Assembly: GCF_905475395.1 (NCBI RefSeq)
Contig: NC_058339.1
Span: 42,975,172 to 43,039,171 of the forward strand
Direction of reading: 5' to 3'
DNA length: 64,000 nt
Origin: Chrysoperla carnea
Lineage: Eukaryota; Arthropoda; Insecta; Neuroptera; Chrysopidae
The notes beneath the pieces were generated by a model. That model did not search any database. It had not been told where the DNA came from and saw only the letters and a program-made list of their open reading frames with translations. Shown here in pieces: positions 1-12,552 of this stretch (position 1 is its first letter; every line of letters starts with the position of its first letter). The translations under genes were made by a program, and so were the position numbers.

Positions 1-2031
1 TATAAATATATACATCATTTCGATCGTACATCCTTAAGAATATATAATAAATACAATACTGACCCAGTTAAAATAAGATAAATAAGTCCCGCATATCATA
101 AACAAACAGTAATAAAATCAGAATGATAGATGTCATTTCTCATAATTATAATGTTCATTAGTGCATTCTAATTTATCATTCGGGCAAAGGTTATCAATTA
201 ATTAATGAAAAAATAGATGACAGTGATACATGTTATATTATTGGAGAAATTAATTCAATGTTTGTCACTGAGAATAACAAAAGGGTGATAAAGGTGGACT
301 CGCAAAGGCAAACAATGTATTTTTAAAAATACCTGTGATTTTTTACCGAATTTTTTCACCCATACTTTTAATGAATTTGCTAAGGAAATGGAGCTTTAAC
401 TTTTATACAGATGACGGGATTTTGAAAAAAATTCTTCAAAAATTCATCGATCCCACTTATATAAGATGTCGAAAATGATCATCGTTAAAATATCCTTGTA
501 CTTTTTAAGTTTTATCTTATCTTTTACCTTGGTTTATCAAGCACTTATCAAATTGTATAATAGGCGTGCCAAGCGCAGAAATTGCGCTTCAACTTTGAAT
601 GACTGAAACTTTTTTTTGCAATACCTAAATCTTACTATTTATTTTAAGACTATTATGTAAGGTTTTAAGAATGTGGTATTCCTGGCACATAAACAGTTTT
701 GTTTTGGAGTTTTTATTTTATGAGGCTAAAAAATGTTTTTTTATGGCAATTTTTAAATTTATCAAAGAATAAAGATAGAATCTTATTTTATAATAACCTG
801 TTATTCATTTTTTATTCTAAATATCAATCAACAAAATCATGTAAAAATAAATAAAAACTAAAAATAAAAAAAAATAAAAAACTAACACCACAGGACATCA
901 CACCACTCCTTATAAGTTCATTCACGTCGCGCCGGGTTAATTAAAGTTAAAAGGACTATATTGAGTTAATTTATATAAAAATAGAATTTCTGCTGTATCC
1001 CGTCGTTTACTCAACAAATCTGTCAAGCATGCATACAGTGCGAGGACCAAACTAATGTGCCATTTTATTTTAAGATGTTAAGAAAACATTTATGTCTTGT
1101 AAAGTTAAACGAAGTGTTAAGATCTCGCTCCTTCTCACTTCGAACCAGAGTGTGACACCCAATTGTGTAGGGATTGGAAATTGGCGATTTTGTTTTGCTT
1201 ATAACTAACGATGAAACATTTGGAGTGATTAAGATGTAATTGATTAATTTTACATTTATCTAATTGATTAATACAACTCAAATATTTTTATTGCCAAACT
1301 AACCTACATCAATTCTCAAAAAAACAGAAAAATAAAATTATTGAAATATCGCTGCATTACGGATTCACGGTCTATTTCATGATCAACAGCTTCAAATTAA
1401 TACAAAATAGTTTTTTTTTTTTTTTTTTTTTTTTTGATCAAGGGAAAAATAGCTATTTAAGTATTTATAATAATTAATTACAAAACCAATCAAATGTAAG
1501 AGAATATTACACAATTTATTAATAAATTGTAAATTGAATTCAGACCTCAGATAAAAAATTAATAATTTCATTGAAATTCCAGTTTATAACCTAAAACAAC
1601 AAATTGTTAGTTCTTTTTACAAGATATCAATTTCAAAATACCAAATTATAGCACAATGACTTCATATTTAATTGTTTAATTATTGTCAGTAATTATCTCC
1701 GTAATGTTGACTGATTTATTTCTTGTTTTATTTAATTACTATGTTCATAAATTACTTTCAATTTGCTACATGTCTGTAAACCTAGGCACCACAAACGTAG
1801 GACGAAATGTAAATATTCTTACGATATAGAGTGGCAAAAAAGAGCATTTGAAGAGGATTTTAGTTTAGCTTAAGCTATCTTCGTTCTGTGTTCGAACGAG
1901 TGTGACTTACCGGCTGTAAAAATTTATTTTGATAAAAAAATTTTTGATCATTTAAACTAGCTGTTCATGTACATACATTATTAAGAATTTCATAGAAGCA
2001 AGATGTGCATTCGTACTTGGCATTTATTATA
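1..2031. other. gene-free A+T-rich flank
   Basis: No coding region or recognisable element was found. The stretch is A+T-rich and includes a run of 25 T at 1411-1435, which could be the poly-A tail of an old minus-strand retroposon or simple slippage. No target-site duplication was recognised around it. Confidence 0.5.
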
Positions 2032-2495
2032 CAGTGTGATCATTTGAAAAGCATCGACCATTAATAATTCTTGACCTGGTGTAATTATTGTTTTGAGTGA
2101 AAACATGTCGCTTTGGATATCGAGGGGGAAATTCAAAAATGGTACCTAGAGAGTTTTGTATTCCCCTTCGCCCCCAGACTCCCCATATTAGAAATTTCAA
2201 ATGGCGCCTCCCCCCATCTTGTTATACATCATTTGAAAGGGCATAAAATTCGATATTCGCCACGATAAAAAAATGAAATCGATCGATTTGTTCTCTTACC
2301 ACAAGGTAGGGGGTACAATTTGAAATTTCAAAGTTGGGGTTGGTGGAGATGATGGGATGAAACATGAAAAAAATTTTTTAGGCACCGTTTTTGAATTTTC
2401 CCGTCAATACCTAAATCGACGTGTTTTCGCCCAAAGCAGTAGTCACATCTGGTCAAGAGTTATTAAGGGTGGATACTTTTGAAATGATCAAACTG
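2032..2495. mobile_element. long-inverted-repeat MITE, TA target site (family B)
   Basis: Two arms of about 230 bp face each other with almost no spacer. The left end reads CAGTGTGATCATTT and the right end, reversed, CAGTTTGATCATTT. TA dinucleotides at 2030-2031 and 2496-2497 fit a Tc1/mariner-type TA target duplication. The arms share further blocks, such as the GAAATTTCAAA segment and the ACACGTCGATTTA-like segment. There is no open reading frame, so it would be non-autonomous. A half copy lies at 6353-6610. The family assignment rests only on the ends and the TA flanks. Confidence 0.65.
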
Positions 2496-2624
2496 TATAT
2501 GTATTTAAACCAACCATAAACAATGAAATATGTCGATTTAGATGATTGCAAGGAATTTTTCCGTTACTATACTAACCGCCCTTAAATTTAATGATTAAAA
2601 CAAATTGATACAGAAACTAAAGCT

Positions 2625-3141
2625 TTTTATACCATGTATATATGAAATATACATAGTATATTAAGTTTAGTCCTAAGTTTGTAACGCCTAAAAATATTGA
2701 TGCTAGGAAAAAAATTTTGTCATAGGTGTTCATAAAATCACCTAATTAGTCCATTTCCGGTTGTCCGTCCGTCCGTCCGTCTGTGGACTCGATAACTCAA
2801 AAACGAAAAAAGATATCGAGCTGAAATTCTTACAGCGTACTCAGGACGTAAAAAGTGAGGTCGTAAATGAGCATCATAGGTCAATTGGGTCTTGGGTCCG
2901 TAGGACCCATCTTGTAAACCGTTAGAGATAGAACAAAAGTTTTAATGTAAAAAATGTTCCTTATCAAAAATTAAACAACTTTTGTTTGAAGCATTTTTTC
3001 GTAAATATGTACTATACTTGATTATCAGTTACATGTATGTGTCACATGTTTGTATGTGTAATGTGATAAAGAAATCAACACTGACTATGCATGGTATTTC
3101 AACAATTAACTCAGTCAATTGTTTGTTTTCACTTGTTAAAT
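2625..3141 (+). repeat. dispersed repeat family A, copy 1
   Basis: This is the longest plus-strand copy of an interspersed repeat seen four times in the window. It begins near a TATATGAAATATACATA palindrome. It runs through a (GTCC)n tract at about 2763, then blocks around AACTCAAAAACGAAAA and GGTCAATTGGGTCTTGGG, and ends near CAATTGTTTGTTTTCACTTG. It has no coding potential. The class is not recognised; length and structure suggest a non-autonomous element. It lies just downstream of the family B element. Confidence 0.6.
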
Positions 3142-4541
3142 TGCAGAATTTGAATTTATCTTGTTTTGAACGTGTGCTATAGGCCTAATCTTACGTTTAA
3201 TGAATTTGTATGGAGTTCACCTAAGATTTTCCCTGATATTCGTTAATAAAATCATGAAGTTATTTCCACTTAGAACATTTTATATAAAATAAAGTGTAAT
3301 TTGAACTCTTTTAAACACATTTTATTATATTGACTGTGTATGACTGTTATTATGAAACACATACTACCATGACATGTTGATGGTTTAACAAATACAACAA
3401 ACAACATATAAGTGCAACTGTAATAATATTAATAATATTATGTTGACTCCATACAAGAAATTAAGACATTATCTCTATTGTAGGCTGTGTACTCAAAAAT
3501 TGAAACTTTTAACCTCAGACGATTAGATAAACCTTACATTAGTTTACATTACAGTGTTCTTTGATCGACGTATTGAGATATCAACAGACCTTTTATAGAT
3601 GCGAAGTCTCCTATTTAAAAGCTAAATACTACTTATAAGCCAATGGTTGGTGTGTTCGTGTGCCCATGTTTCTTAATTTTTGTATTCATTAGTTCATGGC
3701 GAATTTATTGGAATGTAGTTTTTGAAACTACACTTTTGTTGTGTTTTACTTCTCCAGCGATATCAAATTAGTGACCCCGTTGATTAAAGCGTTTCAACCG
3801 CCGTATTGCTCTATTCTTAGAGTACTGGAATCGATTTTTCAATCACATCAAAAATAAGGGATTAGACTAAATTTATTTTATCATTTCAGGTAAAGAATTC
3901 TCCCTGGACGTGCAGAAAAGTGAAGTATTTTAAAAAAAATCTTTACTAGTATGCAAGACATGAATGTTTAAATTTCTTAATTAAACAAAGAAGAAGATAC
4001 CAACTAGTGACGTCATACCTGGGACGTCATATTTTTACTTGTTTTACGGAAAAGACATGGACAAACTTTGATTGGTTATAACTTCTTTGTTTTTAATCAA
4101 TTTTAATTTCATTTTCAAATTGTGGCCACCCGGATATCTCCTATTAATTTAAATAACTGTGATGGCCTGGTGTTGTACATGGAAAATGCATGAAAAAAGT
4201 GAGTATAAATAGTAGGTGAGAGGATCACAGGCTCCATGGTGAGTTTCGGCACTGCAGATTAAGTCCATCAATTCACTTCAAAGTTTTGATATTGTATTTT
4301 TAAATTAAATTTTAGCGTGTTAGGATACCAGTCGGAGAGATCTATTGTTCGCTTATGTATACGGTGATATTTTAGGTTTTTCAATTTATAGAAAAGTTAT
4401 TTATTAAAAGATGGTTTGAAAACATAATAAAAAGATAATACTCTATTTCGATCAACATTTCGAATTTATGAATTTTATTACAACGCAGCTATATAAAAGA
4501 AGCCGTAAAAGATTTGCGGCCTCTGTTTATAAGCTATAAGT
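3142..4541. other. gene-free spacer with promoter-like motifs
   Basis: No gene is supported. The only notable motifs are a TGACGTCA palindrome near 4008 with a second GACGTCA close behind, a TATAAATAG box at about 4204, and a CATGGTGAGT splice-donor-like string at about 4236. Together they resemble a promoter with a very short first exon, or a regulatory part of an old repeat. No gene that it would serve can be identified; UGT copy 1 starts over 4 kb downstream and has its own candidate leader. Confidence 0.3.
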
Positions 4542-4812
4542 CGGGCATGGGCGAGTTACTTTAAGTCGAAGTCACCATTGTTATAACTTTATTGTGTGCC
4601 CTAAACTTTATTGTGTGTGAAGCGAGACGGGTATACGACATTTTTACCTATCTCAGTTTCTCTAATAGTAATGAGATAGGTAGAAAAAAAAAACGTTGTC
4701 TCTCTGTCCTACTCGGATTTTTGGTTGCCACTGGTTAGGTTGTCACTGGCTTACTTGTATTTTAGATACAGAAGTCTGAGGGACTTCTCTAAACCACGTT
4801 TGTCCATGCCTG
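4542..4812. mobile_element. hAT-like MITE with 8-bp target-site duplication
   Basis: The element is flanked on both sides by the perfect 8-bp direct repeat CTATAAGT (4534-4541 and 4813-4820). Its ends are short inverted repeats: CGGGCATGGGCGA on the left and, reversed, CAGGCATGGACAA on the right. An 8-bp duplication with short imperfect TIRs is the hallmark of the hAT superfamily. At 271 bp with no reading frame it is a non-autonomous copy. The intact duplication suggests a fairly recent insertion. Confidence 0.75.
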
Positions 4813-4820
4813 CTATAAGT

Positions 4821-5465
4821 AAAAAAGGGTAAACTCATATTTTTTTGTTGGTTCTTCGCCGCTATTCATTTTATGCCCTTATAGCATTTTTATTTATTGC
4901 ACCCCTAACCTCAGGTTAAAAGAGATTAATACAACTTTGAAGATTATTACTCCTACTTTTGAAAACAAAAAGCTAATGTATTATAAAACGGTGGATAATT
5001 TTGACAATTGTTTAAATTTTACTAAAATTTTATTTTCGATTTTTGATATATTTATACTTTGCAACGAATTATTAAACAAATAAATTGTTCCCAGAAAAGT
5101 GTTGACGGAAAGAGAAAATTTTTAAGGGAAAAAAATAAAATTTAAGCAAAAATGTTTCAAATAAAAATTGTTTATATTTACATGGGGAACATTCTTTGTA
5201 TTTGTATTTTTGTTCTATCAGTTACAATTTCTCTAGGAAACAAGTCGGATCACGTATATGTGTAAATAATTTTTGTTATCATTAATTATGTAAAACCTTA
5301 AAAGAATTTATTAATATTTAATAAATAAAAAAAATTAAAGTTGTGAATTATTTATTTAAACATTGGTACAAATCAAATTCAATGTCAATCGCGTAGGGTA
5401 AGGGATATGCTGGATAATAAGTAGGTACTAATATGGCGCTTCTTAACATTACTACTTAGTATTTC
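4821..5465. other. gene-free spacer
   Basis: A+T-rich sequence in which no coding region, TIR-flanked element or conserved block was recognised. Confidence 0.5.
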
Positions 5466-5939
5466 AGGCAAATGTCTGGTCAAAATACTTTTTGTGTAAA
5501 CCATCTATGCCTGCAACATTCATATGTAGTCGATTTACAAAAATACATAAAACTGCAAAACTGATATTTATAGAAATAATATTATGCTTTGCTTTTTATT
5601 ATTTATGTGTGATAGTAAAAAAATATAACAATCAAAGTGCATGCAAACCATCGGTTAATAATTTTATATTATTTTTAAAATTATTATAATATAAAAAGAT
5701 GAATTCTTCTTTTTGTTAAGACATGTGATTTAAGAAACTCTTTAAAATTGTGAAAATATTGATTGTTTTTATATTTTGGATTACCACCGTTGCTACAAGT
5801 GAATCATAGTTCTTATAATTGTTGTAAAAGTGTTTAAGTAAAATTTTACAAGATTTTGCAAAATCATATTGTTAAACTAAATGTTAATGAATGAGTTTTT
5901 GACTATATTAATTAGTGGATATATCAACTAGAATATACG
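5466..5939 (+). promoter_or_regulatory. candidate upstream/leader-exon block of UGT copy 1
   Basis: This block matches 12553-13039 upstream of copy 2 across most of its length. Shared segments include TGTCTGGTCAAA, CATCTATGCCT, ATGTAGTCGATT and GATATTTATAGAAATAATATT. Both blocks end at the same potential splice donor, ACG|GTATGTAAT. From this donor to the ATG-bearing acceptor is about 2.58 kb here and about 2.60 kb in copy 2, which supports a shared 5' leader exon joined over a long intron. The transcription start was not located. A weaker resemblance of part of the block to intron 2 of copy 8 (near 43,090) leaves open that some of it is repeat-derived. Confidence 0.35.
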
Positions 5940-6123
5940 GTATGTAATTAATTAATTCAACAGGTAACGAAACTGCATTATTTCATAATAGATAGGAGGA
6001 ATCGTAAGTGCATAGGCCATAGAAGAATATAGATTAACATTTTTAATTTTATTAATCTGATCTATTAAAAAACAAAAAAAAGCACATTGTTTCAACTTAG
6101 ATGAAAAGTTGACTCATTAATAT

Positions 6124-6335
6124 AGATGTATATGAAATATATCAATGTATACTAAGCTTAGTTCAGCTTAAAACGCTTAAAAATATTGATGATATGAAAA
6201 AAATTTATATAAAATCACCTAATTAGTCCATTTCCGGTTGTCTGTCTGTCTGTCTGCCCGTCTTGTAAACCGTTGGAGATAAAACAAATTAAACATTTTT
6301 TCGTAAACATCACTGTTTACCCGTGAGGGTGCATA
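6124..6335 (+). repeat. dispersed repeat family A, copy 2 (truncated)
   Basis: It matches the 5' part of the 2625-3141 copy (TATATGAAATATA palindrome, ACCTAATTAGTCCATTTCCGG, GTCTGTCTGTCTG tract). It then jumps to the CTTGTAAACCGTTGGAGATA and TTTTTTCGTAAACATCACTG blocks, having lost the interior. It abuts a half copy of family B. Confidence 0.55.
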
Positions 6336-6352
6336 TTATATAGTATGTATTA

Positions 6353-6610
6353 TATAGTGAGATCATTTCAAAAATATCCACCCTTAATAACTCTTGACCT
6401 GATGTGATTATTGTTGTGAGTGAAAACACGTCGATTTAGATATCGAAGGGGGAGTTCGAAAATGGTACCTAGGCAATTTCAGGTTTCGCCCTTTCACCCC
6501 TAGCCACCACAACTTTGAAATTTCAAATGGCACCCCCTACTTTGTTATGCCTCATTTGAAAGAGCATAAAATTCTCTAATCAATTATAGTAAGAAAAATG
6601 AAATCGAACC
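6353..6610 (+). repeat. half copy of family B inverted-repeat element
   Basis: It matches the left arm of the 2032-2495 element, from TAGTGAGATCATTTCAAAA through CTTGACCTGATGTGATTATT, ACACGTCGATTTAGATATCG and CAAATGGCACCCCCTACTTT. The second arm is missing. Confidence 0.55.
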
Positions 6611-8519
6611 AGTACATAGAAGATGAAATTCTTATATTAATTTACCGTGGGAAAATTTGGTAAATCATAATAATAAGGTATTATGATTCGGAGTAATAAT
6701 TCAGTCTGGTACTTTCTCCTGGCTTCCTGTCTATATCCATGTGGTTTTTTATTGTCAAATATTCTATAGTAAGTCAACCTGTAACATTTATGACGCATTA
6801 ATAAGAAATAATAGCCATGCGTTTTTTTATTTATTGAAGGATGCATTTTGTGAAATAATATAAAATTAAACTGCATTTATTTTAATCAGTATAGGTATTT
6901 ACCTCCCGTTGTAGTTATGTAATTATCATTTGATTGTTATTAAACATAATATTAGTTTCGATACTTGATTTTTATAAGCTTTATACATATACAGTGTATA
7001 ATTATTATCGTTTTATATCAAAGAGAGTTAAAACTTTAATAAAGCATACATAATTTTCACAATATTTTATTCCAATCAATTTTATGGAAAAAATGGATTG
7101 TTGATTGCGCCAATTTTTAATTAATACATAATTTATAAAAGGTCAAAGGATTCAGATATCTACTCTTTAATTGTGAGGCTCAGCAGACAGTTGATTTCCG
7201 AAAACGAGGGATAATGTAGTCATCTCGCGCGATATCAAAAGTTTGGACAAGGTATTTAAAATTCTATTTGGAATTGACAAAAATATTATTTTTTATTAAA
7301 AATTTTGTAGATTTTATGAAAAATATTAAAAACATTGCCAATTTATTTTTGTTTTGAAGGTATTAAATTAAAATTTATAATATACTATCATACATTCACC
7401 CATTTTTTAATTATTTATTTGAATATTTAATATAGAAAACGACCTCAATTAATGTGAGGGTCTATCAGGTCCCATGACCATGCTAGTATTAGAACAATAA
7501 GAGGAAATGGATAAACTATTTAATTCATAAACCCGAAATTAATTCAAACTAGCGTTTAATAAAAAGCTTTGCATAAAAACTATTGCCTAAAAATTGAGAA
7601 ATTTCATGAATAGCGGATTCGGATTTGAAATAAATTTTGGTTATCAGCAAAATGTACCTACTATTCAATCTTAAAGAAGCATTAATATAATAATAAAAAC
7701 CTAAATCCGGTGAATCCCTTACCAACAAAAAAAAATTAAACTTCGTTTTTGTATTCTATTCGTTATTTAATACTTACTCTATAATGACCTGAGGGACATT
7801 TTTACAAGCAATTAAGAAAAATTTCCGCGATCCATTAATCCATTAATCCATTAATGGGATTTTCCCAATTATAGGATATTTAACAATTATAACAGGTAAA
7901 TCTAAACAAAAATTTTTTTTAAAAACAAAAATTTAAAACTTGGAAAAATACCAACTACCACAAATAAAAAATTCAATAATTAATTATTATCGATTCATTA
8001 ACAGTAACTATTAATTATTATCTCATTAGTATTCATTAATCTTGTTGTTATTTATTCTAAAGAAGCTGTTATGGTCTAAGTTTGAAGGGTGGTCGGTTGC
8101 TATTTAGAAAAACTTGCACTTTAATAAAGAAACTACTTCATGTGTGCCGAATTCTGAAGAAGTTTGTATCGTTTTTTCTTTTGAGAAGAGTATATACACG
8201 TCTCAAATAAATTTTCTTCTCAAATAAGTATAACGACCGATACGAAGCTACCAACGATGTAAAAATTCACCCACCCACCTCTAAATTTTATGCCATGTGC
8301 GATATAGAAGTCTGGATAGTATTTCGAACGTGATAAGTTAAATAGAAGAAAAAAGGACCATTGTTAAAGATTTTGTTAAGCCTTCTTTTCCTTGGAGCTT
8401 CGTACCTGGCGCTATACTCATTTGAAAAGAAAATTATTTTGAACTGAAAAATAAGTTGGGCGAATGACGAAAAAAATATGGGTAATATGGTTTTGTTAAT
8501 ATAATATTATTTGTTTCAG
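6611..8519. other. spacer / probable leader intron of UGT copy 1
   Basis: No coding region was recognised. If the donor at 5939|5940 is real, 5940-8519 is the intron that separates the leader from the ATG exon. It ends in the strong acceptor TTTGTTTCAG directly before the ATG. A 9-bp unit (CCATTAATC) is repeated three times near 7,832. Confidence 0.4.
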
Positions 8520-10737
8520 ATGAGACTCGGAGATTATATCGGCTGTGTGATTCTATTCAGTCTTATCATATTTAAATCTTCATTTGGATACAAAATATTA
8601 GGTGTTTTTCCGCATGCAGGAAAAAGCCACTTCATGGTATTTGTACCAATTTTAAGAGAATTATCCCGACGTGGTCATGAAGTAACAGTAATAAGCCATT
8701 TTCCAGAAACACACCCGTTACCAAATTACACAGATATTTCGATTGTGGGAGCTGGACAAATTGGCTTTAACAATATACCAACATCAATGGTTGTAAACAG
8801 TAAAATTCGAAATATCATTGATAATTACTGGCTTGCACAAATCGGAGCACAGAATTGTGAGGCATTAAATTTTCCTCAAATCCAAAATCTTATTACATCA
8901 AATAAAACATACGATCTTATTATTCATGAACACTTCAATACTGATTGCTTTATGGCATTGAATTACATTTTAAAAACACCAAATATAGGGATCGGGTCAT
9001 GTACTATGATGCCATGGCTTTATGATCGATTTGGTATTCCAAATAATCCTTCGTATATGCCAGTGAATTTGTTGCATTATGGAGATGAAATGACATTCTT
9101 CGAACGTGTTATTAACACAGTGGGCTATTTTTTACATTCGTATGTAATGGCAAATATTTTTTTAACGAGACCAGCAGATAACGCCGTTAGAAAGTACCTT
9201 GGCGAAAACATACCATCGGTAGTAGATATCGTTAAAAATACGAGTTTATTTTTGATAAATACTCATTATACATTAAACAGAGCTCGGCCGTATCCTCCAA
9301 ATGTTATTGAGATATCTGGTGTGCATCTTGACAAACCCAAGGCATTACCATCCGTAAGTTTTATCAAATTTTCAATTTATTGCATGCCTTTTTTATTAAA
9401 CATAGCTTTTGTTAATTTTAGGATATAGAAAAATTCATTACGGAAGCGAAGCACGGTGTGGTTTATTTCAGCTTTGGATCGATGTTATTAGGAAGCTCTT
9501 TAAGTGATGATGTGAAAAAAGCATTCTTGGATGCATTTAATGAGCTACCTCAACGAGTATTATGGAAATATGAAAACGAAACATTACCTGGAAAACCAGA
9601 AAATGTAATGATACGAAAATGGATGCCTCAGTTTGATATTTTGAGTGAGTGTTGTAGGCTAAATCAAAATATGTTAATTTAAATAAACTAATAATGATAA
9701 ACAATCGGAGACAGACGACGAAAGTGATAATTGAAAACTTTAAAATAGCAGTTTTTTTATAATTAATAATAATAATTTTATAGGTAGTATGATTAATTAA
9801 AATTTCATAATTTGGAATTAGGAACATACTAGCTAAACCCGCCCACGTTTTGCTGAGGCTTTGCCCGTAAATCTTTTATCTTATCATTCAATAAGTGATT
9901 TTTGTCCAGAGAATTTTTTAGTTTCGTAAAAAAATAGCTGGGAGGACATTGAGTTTTACATGCTTTAACCCTCGAAATTGCGAACTTTACTGATGGCCGA
10001 ATTGATGGCCAAAGTGTTACATATCTATATCACCGTCCCGTGCAATGCATGTTGCTATCGAATTGACGAATCCATTTGTGTTATCCCTACCAAAAAATCG
10101 CCCAACGTGGCTAAAGAAGTTTTCACTTTAAAATTGCGTCAGTAATTCTTTTTATTTTTGTAGGTCATCCAAATGTTGTAGGATTTATTTCTCATAGTGG
10201 ACTGCTGGGTACTGTTGAAGCATTTCATAATGGAATTCCAATTGTGTCGGTGCCATTTTACGGCGATCAATTTATTAATGCAAAAGCATTAGAATCACAT
10301 GGAACTGCAGCTCTTCTTGATCATTGGAATTTGAAAAAAGACTCTATTAGTAAGGCGTTGAAATTCATTCTGCAATCCAGGTAAAACTAACACTTTCAAA
10401 ACACATACTTAGCCTAAGATTGTAAATGGCAAAACTAAGTATTGTTTTATTATTTGTCAGTGTTTTGGAAAAAGCAAAACGACAAGCACGTTTGTTCCGT
10501 GATCGACCTATGTCACCCATGGACACAGCCATTTGGTGGATTGAGTATGTAGCTAGAAATGGTGGAGCAGATGAATTGCGACCAGCTGTTGTTAAAATGC
10601 CATTTTATCAATCTGCTCTCTTGGACGTTGGATTATTTTTATTAACTGTGATATCAATTGTAGTTTACATAAATTTTAAATTATCAAAATTAATTTTGAA
10701 TAAATTATTTAGCAAGAACAAAGTAAAAAAAGATTGA
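8520..10737 (+). CDS. UDP-glycosyltransferase, copy 1 of 9
   Basis: CDS join(8520..9353, 9422..9644, 10164..10380, 10461..10737), 516 residues. UGTs transfer a sugar from a UDP-sugar (usually UDP-glucose in insects) to small lipophilic acceptors at the lumenal face of the ER. The N-terminus is a hydrophobic signal peptide (residues 1-23), followed by KILGVFPHAGKSHF with the presumed catalytic His37. The acidic partner probably lies in the HEHFNTD segment of exon 1. The donor half has W345-M-P-Q348 and the full UGT signature at 360-388, ending in GDQ. Exon 4 carries DTAIWWIEYVARNGG, one membrane span and the tail KVKKD, which fits a KxKxx ER-retrieval signal. I start at the ATG right after TTTGTTTCAG; an in-frame TTG upstream lies in the intron. 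Intron 2 (519 nt) is longer than in most copies and holds a repeat fragment. AATAAA lies just after the stop. Confidence 0.93.
9829..10130 (-). repeat. possible Helitron-tail fragment in intron 2 of UGT copy 1
   Basis: The start, CTAGCTAAACCCGCCCACG, read on the minus strand gives a G+C-rich segment followed by CTAG. This resembles the 3' end of short Helitrons such as the one at 61389-61874. The hairpin is weak and no 5' end was found, so this is at best a decayed fragment. It accounts for most of the extra length of this intron. The right boundary is approximate. Confidence 0.3.
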
Positions 10738-12552
10738 CAAATAAATACTTCCACAAAATTTGTACAAATTGTAAATATTATTATCTTACCTTAATAAGGA
10801 AAGCAGTATTGTCTGAATAAATTTTTTGATTTTTATCGGTAGTATTTCAAATTTTTTTTTATATTAATTTATTTTTTATCATAATTCATAATGAGTCCTT
10901 CTTTTATAAATCTTCATTTCGAAAAAAGCAAATTGTTTTTGAAATATAAAATATGAAATAAAAGACTCACTATTCTATCTGTACAGAATCAGGATCGGTT
11001 TAACTGTTCTAGCTTTCTTCTACTTGACAGAAATTATGAATGAAAAACGGGAGGGGTAAAGTAATTAACTGTTTGCGTTACAGTTTAGACACAGATTAGT
11101 ACAGTGTAAATGTAATAAGACCAACTTTTTTTACATACACTTAGAGTGTGTAAGTATTTTTATTAAATTTTATCGTTAATTTTTTTTTTTTCCAATAAAA
11201 TTTAATATTGCAGATAATGATAGCAAGGTGAAAAAAATTACACTTTGTGTTTAAAAAAAACTAAAACTGTAAATTAAATACTTGAAAAATACTAATTCAT
11301 TTGCGCACAAAATTTATATAAAAAATTGGAAATAATTTTTTATAGAAAAAATATTTTACCTGAGTGATGTACCTATTTGGTCTTGATATTAAATTTATTT
11401 TTTACCGATATAACATTGTGCTACGTTTTGAATTTGTACTGCATCCGTTAGTCTGATATGCAGTTTCCTAATTTTGGATTTTTGACACAAAAACTTCAAA
11501 GTACCCTGCATCGAGAGTTGCAGGGTATCTTTTGATAAGATTCATACCTTGCGGATTTTTGAGAATAATGATAATGACTCATTTGCGTGTAATAAAAATG
11601 CCGAAACTGAAAATGTTGATCGGATGAATAGTCATTTTGAACTAAAAAATTCAAAAGTGCACTCCGTTGTACACAGGATTTTAAGCAATATCGCAGTCAC
11701 TGTTCATACTATCGTCCAATCGAGCGGATGTCTTTAAGACTTCTTTCAAAATGTCACTTTAAGGTAAACGGAGATATGCACATCTGCATCGATCTTTTTT
11801 AAAATGTTGTTTTCTGATTCAATTTTTATGTAAAAAAATTAAATAAAAGGAATTTTATTTTTCTATAATATTATGTAAAATAATGATGAATTGAATGTTA
11901 TTAATCTATTTTTAAAATATTTTTTTATTCTCACTGCTATTATCTATCAAACTAATGATACTAATACAATAATGACATGACAATGGTCGTGTTTAGATGA
12001 TACTTCGTTACCTCCGCACTATTTTACCGCGACGATACGCGAAAACAAAGTAAGTGTCAGTGCGAAGTATCCGATAAAGACGCTCCATGATCTAATAAAT
12101 GCAACAAACGAGTGCTGTTATTATATGTATCTGTTCTTTTTATAAAGAGTGTCCCAAAATTAACGCAATAAATAATTTTTAAGGAAAACTCAGATTTTTA
12201 ATTAAAAGCTAGAAACTTTTTATACTAAATTCATAAATTATTCAGTAAAGGGTTATGTATGATGAAAGGGTTAAATAATACTTTCTTGGTTTACAATTTT
12301 TCAAATTTAGGACAAAAGCCTATTCACGAATCTGTTTTGCACACTTGTGTTGAACTTTGGTGTTGGTCTTACATATATGCAAGATCAAGTATGACCAAAA
12401 CCAATAAGTAAGCATTTTTTCGAGTCACTTCTCAGGAGGTATTACACTTCACGAGATATAAACTTGAAGATTAATCTAAAATTTGAAGATTATGTAGAGA
12501 TATGATAAGTAGATGAGACAATGACTAATAAATGTACAACTAGGTATTCGAG
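10738..12552. other. spacer between UGT copy 1 and the copy 2 leader block
   Basis: It contains the 3' UTR of copy 1, with AATAAA at 10740-10745 and again at 10816-10821. No coding region was recognised. GATACTTCG near 11,998 and CGAAGTATC near 12,062 form a small inverted repeat around a G+C-richer segment, possibly a remnant element. Confidence 0.45.

Noticed and set aside
1411-1435. Run of 25 T as a retroposon tail
   Set aside because: No target duplication or element body could be recognised beside it.
8511-8519. In-frame extension upstream of the UGT ATG (TTG TTT CAG) in copies 1-7
   Set aside because: These bases form the splice acceptor polypyrimidine-AG in every copy; the next codon is ATG, so the extension is intronic.
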